DNA of 64,000 bases from PHBP01 sp035353255 (lineage in GTDB: Bacteria; Cloacimonadota; Cloacimonadia; Cloacimonadales; Cloacimonadaceae): contig DAOPZE010000001.1 of NCBI GenBank assembly GCA_035353255.1, positions 1 through 64,000 on the forward strand, read 5' to 3'. Under the pieces are notes generated by a model that was not told where the DNA came from, ran no database searches, and saw only the letters and a program-made list of their open reading frames with translations. Shown in pieces: positions 25,945-33,933 of this stretch. How positions within the stretch are numbered: position 1 is the first letter of the stretch; each line of letters starts with the position of its first letter. Both the position numbers and the translations under genes were made by a program.

Positions 25945-26481
25945 ATGAGATATGTATCAATTGTGGGAGTTATCCTGCTCACCATGTTGTTCTTACCACT
26001 TAGCGGTGAAACTTGGAAATCTGCAACAGCTTTGGCTGGTAAGGTTAGTTTGGAGTACCCGATGAGCTGGGTTGTTGACATGAATACGGATACGGAGTTC
26101 GATGTCTCCAATCATGACGAAGAGGCACTTTTCACTGAAGCGCTCTCACTTTCATATGAGAGTATTTCAGAAGAAGACAGCAAACTCAGTCTTGACCAGT
26201 TTGTGGATGATTCCGTTGCCAATATGACCCGCATACTTGCCGGTAACGTTGATGACAGCAGCCATGTCGATGGACGCACAACGATCAAATCTGGCAAAAA
26301 TGATGTTTGTCTATTGGACCTATCCTTGAAACTTCAGGGAGTATATCATCTCAAAGCCGGAATGCTCATCTGCAAGCTGGAGAATAAGGTTATTTTCGGT
26401 CTTTTGACCTATGATGCTGATAAGGCGGAGATTAACAGCGAAACATTCAAACGCTTGATGGGCAGCATCACAATAAATTGA
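25945..26481 (+). CDS. Exported PsbP/DcrB-like hypothetical protein
   Basis: 178 residues with a clear signal peptide (residues 1-21, MRYVSIVGVILLTMLFLPLSG) and no lipobox cysteine. The mature part begins with a V-S-L-E-Y-P strand and ends EINSETFKRLMGSITIN, the layout of PsbP/DcrB-like periplasmic proteins that carry a YP..W start and a final F..ii.SI strand. That resemblance is weak and from memory. AGGA lies upstream of the ATG. It precedes the tRNA gene and has no obvious partners. Confidence 0.75.
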   Translation: MRYVSIVGVILLTMLFLPLSGETWKSATALAGKVSLEYPMSWVVDMNTDTEFDVSNHDEEALFTEALSLSYESISEEDSKLSLDQFVDDSVANMTRILAGNVDDSSHVDGRTTIKSGKNDVCLLDLSLKLQGVYHLKAGMLICKLENKVIFGLLTYDADKAEINSETFKRLMGSITIN

Positions 26482-26522
26482 GATATTTCCACGCTCAAGC
26501 CTTTCTAAATGGTCTTTTTTTC

Positions 26523-26551
26523 TTGACACGGTACAGGTGATTTTAAACCTT
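26523..26551 (+). promoter_or_regulatory. Probable tRNA-Leu promoter
   Basis: TTGACA at 26523-26528, with a weak TAAACC/AAACCT -10 at 26544-26551 (15-16 base spacer), about 15 bases before the mature tRNA start. Confidence 0.4.
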
Positions 26552-26563
26552 GTCAAAATGCGT

Positions 26564-26650
26564 GCCGAAGTGGTGAAATTGGTAGACGCAGTGGACTCAA
26601 AATCCACCGGGCATTAGCCCATGCCGGTTCGATTCCGGCCTTCGGCACCA
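26564..26650 (+). tRNA. tRNA-Leu (anticodon CAA)
   Basis: 87 bases including an encoded 3' CCA. The acceptor stem GCCGAAG pairs with CTTCGGC. The anticodon loop CTCAAAA between GTGGA and TCCAC gives anticodon CAA, reading UUG. The long variable arm (GGGCATTAGCCC) marks a class II tRNA, and GGTTCGATTCC is the T arm. Confidence 0.96.
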
Positions 26651-26780
26651 ACTAATTCAAGGAGAACATGGTAGTTTTTGCTCGTCAAGGCTAGTCTTTT
26701 GCCCCAATCCCGAATAGTGTGAACAATTGGCTTGGTTTTTACTCTGACAAGTTTAGATTGTATAAGTTAAATATAGTAAT

Positions 26781-26797
26781 CTGGCAGGATTATTGCA
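26781..26797 (+). promoter_or_regulatory. Sigma-54 (-24/-12) promoter of the PorV-like gene
   Basis: CTGGCAGGATTATTGCA matches the sigma-54 consensus YTGGCACGRNNNTTGCW at every constrained position except one (G for C after TGGCA). The GG and GC doublets are exactly ten bases apart. Transcription would start near 26808, leaving a 25-base leader with the GGAGG site before the ATG at 26833. An NtrC-type activator is encoded at 5311. Confidence 0.75.
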
Positions 26798-26832
26798 AAG
26801 CCTGCTGTATCACAGAATGTTGTGGAGGAAAA

Positions 26833-27870
26833 ATGCTCAGACATCCTTTCGTACTTACAGCTATGATTATGCTGGTAACCTTGATCGCTCCCTTAAGTCT
26901 TATGGGGATATCTCAGGGTTCGCTCTTATATCTTACATTTGAGCCAGGTGCCAGGGCTAACGGCATGGCTCGCGCTTATACAGCCGTTGTGGATGATGCT
27001 TTTGCTGGTTGGTGGAATCCTGGCGCTATGGCTTTTAACCGCAAGAATCAGCTTGCCGGCACACACATGCCATGGCTGCAAACCACTGGTATAAATGATA
27101 TGTATCATGAATATCTGGCTTGGAATACATACTTCGACGGAATCGGTAATCTCGGTGCAAATATCGTTATGATGGACGCCGGTACTCAGATGGAAATGGA
27201 TGAATTCGGTAATCCTTTGGGTGAGTTCCATACCTTCGAATTGGCTTTTGCCGGTTCTTATGGTTATGAAGTGGTTCCCGAAAAGATAGGTTTGGGAGCA
27301 AACTTCAAGCTTATCTATAGTAATCTTGGACCCGGACAAGGTAATACTGATACTGAGGGTAAGACCTTTGGTTTTGCCTTTGACATAGGTTCGAAATTCC
27401 AGGATGTACTAGGAGTCAAGGGGCTTGACGCTGCGGCTGTTCTGCAGAACATAGGTCCCGATGTGACGTACGTTAATCAATCTCAAGCCGATCCTCTCCC
27501 TATGACCTTGAGAGTAGGTGCTGCCTACAGCATCTTTGACAATCCGATGAACTCCATGGTCGTCTCAGCTGAGGCAAGCAAGTTCCTCGCGAATGACGAC
27601 CCTCTCTGGCAGAGGTTTATCACTGGTTTTGAACATCCTGAAGAGACGATCGTCTCCGCCGGAGCAGAATACACCTATCTCGATCTTATTTCACTCAGAG
27701 GCGGATACTATTATGACAACGCCGGCAAGATCACTGGTCCTGGATTTGGTGTTGGTTTCCAGTACAGCTTCAACCAGAAGTATAAACTCAACGCTGACTT
27801 TGGTATGATCTGGGGTGGCGAGCTTATCAACGATTATAATAAGGTCTTTTCTCTGGGATTTGAGTTCTAA
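26833..27870 (+). CDS. PorV/PorQ-family outer-membrane protein
   Basis: 345 residues from the ATG at 26833, which follows GGAGG; the in-frame ATG at 26719 lies upstream of the likely sigma-54 start site and has no good site. Signal peptide about 1-30. The mature start, SLLYLTFEPGARANGMARAYTAVVDDAFAGWWNPGAMA, is the PorV/UPF0164 signature, and the remainder alternates as beta-strands ending with FSLGFEF, an outer-membrane C-terminus. PorV-like barrels carry type IX cargo from the SprA channel to the attachment machinery. The adjacent M6 protease is a likely cargo. Confidence 0.85.
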   Translation: MLRHPFVLTAMIMLVTLIAPLSLMGISQGSLLYLTFEPGARANGMARAYTAVVDDAFAGWWNPGAMAFNRKNQLAGTHMPWLQTTGINDMYHEYLAWNTYFDGIGNLGANIVMMDAGTQMEMDEFGNPLGEFHTFELAFAGSYGYEVVPEKIGLGANFKLIYSNLGPGQGNTDTEGKTFGFAFDIGSKFQDVLGVKGLDAAAVLQNIGPDVTYVNQSQADPLPMTLRVGAAYSIFDNPMNSMVVSAEASKFLANDDPLWQRFITGFEHPEETIVSAGAEYTYLDLISLRGGYYYDNAGKITGPGFGVGFQYSFNQKYKLNADFGMIWGGELINDYNKVFSLGFEF

Positions 27871-27958
27871 ATCTCTAAAGATATCTTGATTGATAGCTGT
27901 GGGTCATTTGCTCGTTCGTGTTATCTATGAAAAGGCAGGTGACCCCTTTTCTTTTTCT

Positions 27959-30900
27959 ATGAGAAGAATCACCATCGTTCTTGCTTTCAGTATGCTGCTT
28001 ATATCCAGTATGCTTTCAGCTAAGACTATGTCATTAAAGAAGTATGTCGTTCCGAACCATATTAAACAGCATCCATACATAAGCCTGCTTTCCGCGAATT
28101 CTGCATCTCCAAGCACGCATACAGACACCAAGGATCCGCGCTACAGCAAGTTGCTTGTGCTCTTGGTTGACTTTACAGAAGAGACTCCGGATGATCCCCT
28201 TACGACAGGCAACGGAAAGTTTCAGTTAGAGCCGGACATAAACTACTTGTACTCCATAGCGTCACCCCCGCACAACAGGCAGTACTATCAAGCCAACATG
28301 GAAGCTCTCAGGTACTACTACAAAGCAGTTTCCAATGGATCCTACAGCCTCGAATACGACGTTTATCCCACTAACCAGCAAGCTTACACACTCCCCCATC
28401 CGATGGGCTATTACAATCCTCCCGGTGCCTCGAGCGAGTTATTTGTCTCACGCATGGAGGAGTACTTCAAAACTGCTATTGAATTAGCAGACCAGACTGA
28501 TCCAAATATAAACTTTTCTCAGTATGGACACTTCATGATAATCCATGCCGGTTCTGACTGGCAGCATGATATCAACGCGGACAGTCCCTCCGATCTGCCA
28601 TCTTTCTACATTAGAGTCACACCAGGCAAGGAAGCAGTTGTCGATAATGGCTCAGTCAGGATATACAATGCCTGTAACGTCCCGTCAACTATATCCCAGG
28701 ACTTCAGCGAACAGAACAGCGATGGAACCATATACAGAAGCGGTTATGGAGCTTTGAATTCAGTTCTTGCTCATGAGTTTGGTCACTCTCTTGGTTTAGT
28801 GGACCTGTATAATACTAGAACATACCAGCCTATGGTTGGCGTATTTGATATTATGGATTCAGGCGGATCAGGAGTCATGGTGGACGGTCCTCTTCAGGAT
28901 GGTTCCTATGTGATGGTCGAAGGGATACTCCCCGCGCTTCCGGGAGCGTTCTCACGAGTTCTGCTCTTTGGTGATTACTATAAGGAACAAGGACTATTAA
29001 AAGAAGCGCAGTTCGTAAGTCAATCAGACAGTCTCAGGTTATGCGCGACAAGCAAGCGACAGACAGGGAATACGTTCATACCTCATACTTTGAAGATTCC
29101 GCTTTCTGACACGGAATACGTTTTACTCGAAAACCGCTCTGTTGATCCTGATGGTGACGGCGCGACAGCCGTATTCAGCGATCTGGACGGACGTGTGATC
29201 CTCTACCCTACTGCCGCAGGAGATCCCACAAACACACCAACTTACGAGTATGATTATCTGCTTCCCTCATTCCTCCGTGCTGATGGTTCGTCCGTTGGCG
29301 GTGGAATACTGGCTTGGCACGTAAACGAAGATATCATCTACAATGAAGGTGTGACTTATTCAGGTGGGGAGTGGGTCAGCAATTTTGATAACAACACCGT
29401 AAACAATGCTCTTTCGCATCGTGGAGTAAGAGTCATAGAAGCTGACGGCTTGGATGACATCGGCAACGAATATTCCTGGTACTGGGCTGGAACTCAGTAT
29501 GAATATTTCCACAAGACGAAACCAACTCTAGGCAATAATGGTGAGTTCATAAACTGGTCTCTCGATCCCTGGCGTCCCAGGCTTTCATCTTCGACAACTC
29601 CTTCTCTCACTGATGACGGTGGGCACGGTTCTCTCTACTGGATAGACAAGATCAGCAATCCCCAAGCAGTCATGAATCTCTGGATCAATAGCGGTTTCTT
29701 CGATAAAAGTCAAGCTATAGCATTCGGAGACACGAATTTTATCACAACTAAGCCTATTAACTCCAGCTTTCTGAATGAGGATAACATACCTGTTCTCTTG
29801 CCGGGAAAGATAGCGCTGCTAAGCCAGCATATTACTGCCTCAGATACGACCTGGGTCAATAACCTTGGCTTGTTTGACATGGCAGGTTCTCTTCCTGTAC
29901 TCAGAACCATAACATCTGATCAGAATGGCAATGGTTTCCGTGAACTGGTCATAGCTCAGAATGATACTCTCAGTTTATTGGAGTTTGCCAACGATACTCT
30001 GGACCAGCAGATGATAAGCCTACCAGAATCCATATCCAGCCCCCCCCTTGCCAAAAGCTACATATACGAATTCACCAAGGACTCAAACTCTATCCTCTTT
30101 GCACCTACACCAAACGCTCTATATACAATAGACGGAACAAGTGTTGCCAATATTGCTACAGAGCTACCCGGAGTCACCAATATCGCAGCTTGTAACTCCG
30201 GTATAGTAACCGTACGTCCAAACTACTTTGACCTCATGCTATTGTTCCCTACAGGAGAAACCTACAGCATTCCCAATGAAACCTTCGGCAATTATGAACC
30301 TGTTTTCTACAAGAGCACAGATAGCGACAACTCCAATCTGTTTTTGATGTCCAACACCGGAAACATATATACCTGGAATGGCAGAGAAGGTAGACAAAAG
30401 ATATTCACCAATACAACCGGAACACTCCCCACCCAAATGGGACTAAGTCTTTTGGGCAACCAAAGCCCTGTGCTATTCTTTGGCTTAGGCTCAAAGCTAT
30501 ATGTGGTTAGAACTGACGGTTCCTTCATGAGCGGCTACCCCGTATCAATCTATCCGGATATCGCGCAACCAGCCATGGAAGTACGATCTCTGCTACTTCA
30601 CGATGAGACATATTTCTATCTTCCCATAGAAGGAAGAGGCCATCTGGCTATCAATTCTCAGGCTCAGATCTCCCCCCAATACAGTTTGTTTAGAAACTCT
30701 GCCTCAAAGCAAGATTATCTTTGGTGGCAGGATAGCACAAACACTCTGTACTGGTACTATCCTGATGAAAATGGTAATCTGATCATCAACAGTCTGGACG
30801 ATCAACAAGGTAATCCAATACTCTGGAGTGGTTTCAGGAACGGAGCAAGTGGTGAGTTTGTCTCAGTCTTTTCCGATGATAGTCCAGTACTGGAAAAATC

Positions 30901-31147
30901 AGCATATATCTTTCCTAACCCGATTACAGGCAGTTCTGCAAGGATCAGGACATATCTGGCCGGATCAGGGAATTACCACATTTATGACATTTCTGGCACG
31001 AAAGTAGCTTCAGGTGAGATAGCCTCAAGCGCGTTCGGCGTTCGAGATATACAGCTGAATAACTTGAACCTGTCTTCCGGAGTATATATTTTGGTTCTGA
31101 ATATAGACAGTTATCACAAGACTCTCAAATTTGCAGTCGAAAAATGA
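27959..31147 (+). CDS. M6-family metalloprotease with type IX sorting domain
   Basis: 1062 residues from the ATG that begins the signal peptide MRRITIVLAFSMLLISSMLSA. The catalytic zinc site is HEFGHSLGLVD (His272, Glu273, His276 and downstream Asp), the immune-inhibitor-A/M6 form; LVLLVDF and YYKAVSNGSYSLEYDVYP before it fit the family. A beta-propeller-like middle (about 590-960) and a C-terminal FlgD-like sorting domain (AYIFPNPITGSSARIRTYL to GVYILVLN) follow. Extracellular degradation of proteins is the likely job. No standard ribosome binding site precedes the ATG. Confidence 0.88.
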   Translation: MRRITIVLAFSMLLISSMLSAKTMSLKKYVVPNHIKQHPYISLLSANSASPSTHTDTKDPRYSKLLVLLVDFTEETPDDPLTTGNGKFQLEPDINYLYSIASPPHNRQYYQANMEALRYYYKAVSNGSYSLEYDVYPTNQQAYTLPHPMGYYNPPGASSELFVSRMEEYFKTAIELADQTDPNINFSQYGHFMIIHAGSDWQHDINADSPSDLPSFYIRVTPGKEAVVDNGSVRIYNACNVPSTISQDFSEQNSDGTIYRSGYGALNSVLAHEFGHSLGLVDLYNTRTYQPMVGVFDIMDSGGSGVMVDGPLQDGSYVMVEGILPALPGAFSRVLLFGDYYKEQGLLKEAQFVSQSDSLRLCATSKRQTGNTFIPHTLKIPLSDTEYVLLENRSVDPDGDGATAVFSDLDGRVILYPTAAGDPTNTPTYEYDYLLPSFLRADGSSVGGGILAWHVNEDIIYNEGVTYSGGEWVSNFDNNTVNNALSHRGVRVIEADGLDDIGNEYSWYWAGTQYEYFHKTKPTLGNNGEFINWSLDPWRPRLSSSTTPSLTDDGGHGSLYWIDKISNPQAVMNLWINSGFFDKSQAIAFGDTNFITTKPINSSFLNEDNIPVLLPGKIALLSQHITASDTTWVNNLGLFDMAGSLPVLRTITSDQNGNGFRELVIAQNDTLSLLEFANDTLDQQMISLPESISSPPLAKSYIYEFTKDSNSILFAPTPNALYTIDGTSVANIATELPGVTNIAACNSGIVTVRPNYFDLMLLFPTGETYSIPNETFGNYEPVFYKSTDSDNSNLFLMSNTGNIYTWNGREGRQKIFTNTTGTLPTQMGLSLLGNQSPVLFFGLGSKLYVVRTDGSFMSGYPVSIYPDIAQPAMEVRSLLLHDETYFYLPIEGRGHLAINSQAQISPQYSLFRNSASKQDYLWWQDSTNTLYWYYPDENGNLIINSLDDQQGNPILWSGFRNGASGEFVSVFSDDSPVLEKSAYIFPNPITGSSARIRTYLAGSGNYHIYDISGTKVASGEIASSAFGVRDIQLNNLNLSSGVYILVLNIDSYHKTLKFAVEK

Positions 31148-31163
31148 CTTAAGTGAGGATATC

Positions 31164-32159
31164 ATGAAAGCACGTCTGATACTATTTCTGATCCTATGTT
31201 TATCAGGATTGGCACTTACCGCTGAAACCGTGAATAATGCCAATATTGACGATATGATCTTTGGCGTTCCTGTAGCTGGAGATACTCTTGTTTCTCCGGC
31301 TCAGAATGATCTGAGGAACGATATCATCACCGTTAATTACCAAAAGAAGAATGCCAAGCTGGCGATGCTGTATTCTGCATTGCTTCCTGGTCTAGGTCAG
31401 TTCTACGCTGATAAAAGCGCGTTTCGCACCTACATCTACCCGGTAGTGGAACTTGCTCTTATCGGGGGAATAGTTTATTTTGACGCCAAAGGCGACGATA
31501 AGACCAAAGCCTACGAAAAGTATGCCAATGGTGAGAATATCACGGTCACATACGGAGATTTCACTTACACCGGACCAAGATATCGCCGTGACTTCCAGAA
31601 CAACGTTCAGGCGATCGTCATGGCGCATAATGCCAATGACATCTATGACAGCACTTTCTTCCGGCTTGATGCTGCCAACAGCCAGCATTTTTACGAGGAT
31701 ATAGGGAAGTATGACAAGTATGTGTTTGGCTGGGCTGATTGGTATTACACCTTCGCCGCCGATCCAAGCGGCCAGTTTGTGTTGGATAATCCTGACTTTA
31801 GCGATGCGATCGTGATGAGTTCTGATGACTACACGGCACAGTGGCTCGGCAATTACAAGATAGCTGACATTATTAATCATAACAATGTGAACTATGTATC
31901 CAGCAATTCTCTGAGTTCCTCTTTGCTGAGAAAAGAGTATATCAAAATGCGCCGCGCGTCCGAAGATGAATACCGTACCGCACATTATCTTTCCTTTGGC
32001 CTTGCCGCAAACCATATCATCAGCGCGATAGATGCCCTGGTCATGACCAATCAGGTCAATAGTAAAGCCATAACTCAAAGTCCCTTCAAGATGAATTATT
32101 ACACCAGTATCCGTGATAATCACCTTACTCCCAGTCTTGGGCTCAGCTATAGTTTCTGA
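31164..32159 (+). CDS. DUF5683-like exported membrane protein, copy 1
   Basis: 331 residues from the ATG at 31164 (GAGG upstream), with a signal peptide ending near LTAETV. A membrane hairpin AMLYSALLPGLGQFYADKSAFRTYIYPVVELALIGG carries the PGxGQ pattern of DUF5683-like proteins. A polar, tyrosine-rich middle and the C-terminal segment YIKMRRASEDEYRTAHYLSFGLAANHIISAIDALVM follow. Two shorter relatives come directly after it. Function unknown; probably an envelope protein co-expressed with the M6 protease gene 16 bases upstream. Confidence 0.78.
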   Translation: MKARLILFLILCLSGLALTAETVNNANIDDMIFGVPVAGDTLVSPAQNDLRNDIITVNYQKKNAKLAMLYSALLPGLGQFYADKSAFRTYIYPVVELALIGGIVYFDAKGDDKTKAYEKYANGENITVTYGDFTYTGPRYRRDFQNNVQAIVMAHNANDIYDSTFFRLDAANSQHFYEDIGKYDKYVFGWADWYYTFAADPSGQFVLDNPDFSDAIVMSSDDYTAQWLGNYKIADIINHNNVNYVSSNSLSSSLLRKEYIKMRRASEDEYRTAHYLSFGLAANHIISAIDALVMTNQVNSKAITQSPFKMNYYTSIRDNHLTPSLGLSYSF

Positions 32160-32175
32160 TTAACTAAGGTTTTAA

Positions 32176-32829
32176 ATGCGCCGTTTACCTCTGTTCCTCT
32201 GTTTGATGTTTGCTCTTATGGCATCAATTCCCCTGATGGCGTTACCGAAGATAGCCTGTATTGGCATGTCCGCGATAGTTCCCGGTAGCGGAGAACTTGC
32301 CTTGGGTAAATACAAGACCGGAACAGTCATGTTGACGGCGGATCTTCTGGCTTTGACTGCGTACACCAGCCTGGGGAAGGATATTATCAATTATCGTGAC
32401 TCATATAAGATGTATGCCGAAACCTACGCTGGTGCCGCTACTGACCAACCCGACGATTATTATCTGGATCTCCAATCGTATCTCAGCAGTGATGAATACA
32501 ACAACTATCAGGAAATGATCGCAAGAAACTACTTCCTGATCTATGGATACGATCCCGCCGGGTTTGCCGCTTACTTATCAACACATACCTATTCGGATGA
32601 TATTGACTGGCAATGGCAGACGGAAGAGTTCTGGAAAGAATATAAGAAGATACGGGTTCAGTATCAGAATGCCAGATTGAACCGTAACCTCGCTCTCGGT
32701 GCAATTCTTCTCAACCGGCTCATCAGTATGATCGACGTGGCTTTTACGAAACCAGGTCCCAAAACCGGTGAATTCTACGTCTCCCCTATCTCCAACGGCC
32801 TAATGCTCAACTATCGCCATAACTTTTAA
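32176..32829 (+). CDS. DUF5683-like exported membrane protein, copy 2
   Basis: 217 residues, signal peptide about 1-22. It shares with its neighbours the segment CIGMSAIVPGSGELALGKYKTG, a tyrosine- and aspartate-rich middle, and the end block EYKKIRVQYQNARLNRNLALGAILLNRLISMIDVAF. The motif PGxG and the final N-x-L-I-S-x-I-D are conserved among the three copies, while the middle is diverged. It starts 16 bases after copy 1 and ends two bases before copy 3. Confidence 0.78.
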   Translation: MRRLPLFLCLMFALMASIPLMALPKIACIGMSAIVPGSGELALGKYKTGTVMLTADLLALTAYTSLGKDIINYRDSYKMYAETYAGAATDQPDDYYLDLQSYLSSDEYNNYQEMIARNYFLIYGYDPAGFAAYLSTHTYSDDIDWQWQTEEFWKEYKKIRVQYQNARLNRNLALGAILLNRLISMIDVAFTKPGPKTGEFYVSPISNGLMLNYRHNF

Positions 32830-32831
32830 GC

Positions 32832-33488
32832 ATGGAGTCCTCTTTGAAACGCATCATTCTACTTATGCTAATACTATTAATCGTGGTTTCGGCTTTCTCA
32901 CAAACATCGAAAGTTCCCTTTCTGAAATCCATAGTCGTACCGGGATGGGGGCAGTTATCTTCAGGAAGGGATTATGGCTACGCCATGCTTGCGGGTGAAG
33001 TTGCGATCATCGGTTCTATGTTGTATCTGGGCACAGAACAGAAACTCAGCAAACAAGAGGCTTATGAATATGCCATGGAATTCGCTCATATCCGTCCCGG
33101 TGATTATGAAGACACTTATCTCGGTCACTTAAGTCATTACGATAGTAGTGGATATGGCGGCGGTGGATACAATGCCCATATTCGGGAACTAGCCATCGAA
33201 AACTATCCAAACGACCCAATAATGCAACAGCAGTACATTGATAACAACATCTATTCCGATGAGATGGCATGGAACTGGGATAGTTCCGGCGACCGAGGTA
33301 CCTACAGTAAAATGAGGATACATACCCAGGATCTGAAGGACTTCTCCAAGATCGCGGTTGGAGTTATGATCCTCAATCACTTGGTAAGCGGTATCGACGC
33401 CCTCAGATTCGGTAAAGACAACAACTCCGGTCTCTCCATCCAGATGCGAGGCGATCGACCGGTGGTCAGTCTCGACATTTCATTTTGA
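32832..33488 (+). CDS. DUF5683-like exported membrane protein, copy 3
   Basis: 218 residues, signal peptide about 1-23 (ending SAFSQ). Shared features: FLKSIVVPGWGQLSSGRDYGYA, a tyrosine-rich middle with a short glycine run (SSGYGGGGYN), and YSKMRIHTQDLKDFSKIAVGVMILNHLVSGIDALRF. PGWGQ is close to the DUF5683 signature. It is the last gene of the operon, and a terminator follows. Confidence 0.78.
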   Translation: MESSLKRIILLMLILLIVVSAFSQTSKVPFLKSIVVPGWGQLSSGRDYGYAMLAGEVAIIGSMLYLGTEQKLSKQEAYEYAMEFAHIRPGDYEDTYLGHLSHYDSSGYGGGGYNAHIRELAIENYPNDPIMQQQYIDNNIYSDEMAWNWDSSGDRGTYSKMRIHTQDLKDFSKIAVGVMILNHLVSGIDALRFGKDNNSGLSIQMRGDRPVVSLDISF

Positions 33489-33522
33489 GGTTTTACCGTC
33501 GATAATCTGTCTGAACTCATTT

Positions 33523-33558
33523 AAAAGGCAAGCGATTAGAATCGCTTGCCTTTTATCT
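33523..33558 (+). terminator. Terminator after the DUF5683-like gene trio
   Basis: A 14-base perfect stem, AAAAGGCAAGCGAT (33523-33536) with ATCGCTTGCCTTTT (33541-33554), loop TAGA, followed by ATCTTT. It can work in both directions. Confidence 0.92.
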
Positions 33559-33577
33559 TTCCGCTTCTTTTCCGATC

Positions 33578-33643
33578 CAGTACCCTGACCTTATCCTTAC
33601 CATACGCCTCCCGTATGGTGACCGTATGATATCCGTATGAGCG
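33578..33643 (+). repeat. Phased 11-bp CCGTA element R3
   Basis: The longest copy, six units at an exact 11-base period starting 33578 (CAGTA), 33589 (CCTTA), 33600 (CCATA), 33611, 33622 and 33633 (all CCGTA). The last units read CCGTATGGTGA, CCGTATGATAT and CCGTATGAGCG. It lies 24 bases past the terminator of the preceding operon. Confidence 0.93.
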
Positions 33644-33933
33644 TTTGTTCACTATTCAGGTATCATTCATAGAGCTAATTGTCATCTTAAGCGATGGTCA
33701 TAGGCGGTAGATATGAGATCGAGTTGTTCACAGTAAAGAATAATGAACGATTCAGACAGATATCCGCATGATGGAGACATCAGCTGAAACATCATTAGGA
33801 AAGCAACTTGAATCGACCGGGAATATCAACTTAATGTCATGTGTACAAGCATATTAACGCATCTAAAGATTGGGGTTGACAAATCTCACCACAGGCAGAG
33901 ACTTGTTTTCCTAGTATGATATGGAGCTGAGTC

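Larger units (their letters stand above)
26482..26832 (+). other. Region of about 350 bases between coding genes
   Basis: Contains a probable tRNA promoter, tRNA-Leu(CAA) and a sigma-54 promoter for the PorV-like gene. I see no further gene. Confidence 0.6.
33489..33933. other. Intergenic region of about 445 bases
   Basis: Holds the terminator at 33523 and phased element R3. From 33650 to 33930 there is no gene. TTGACA at 33876 lacks a -10 at normal spacing. This is the upstream region of the hybrid kinase operon. Confidence 0.6.

Noticed and set aside
26719..26832. Upstream ATG of the PorV-like gene
   Set aside because: It lies upstream of the predicted sigma-54 start site, lacks a ribosome site, and would place 38 cysteine-rich residues before the signal peptide.
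33876..33920. TTGACA and TATGAT as promoter of the hybrid kinase operon
   Set aside because: The boxes are 33 bases apart, double the sigma-70 spacing. The same spacing occurs by chance at 61059-61103.
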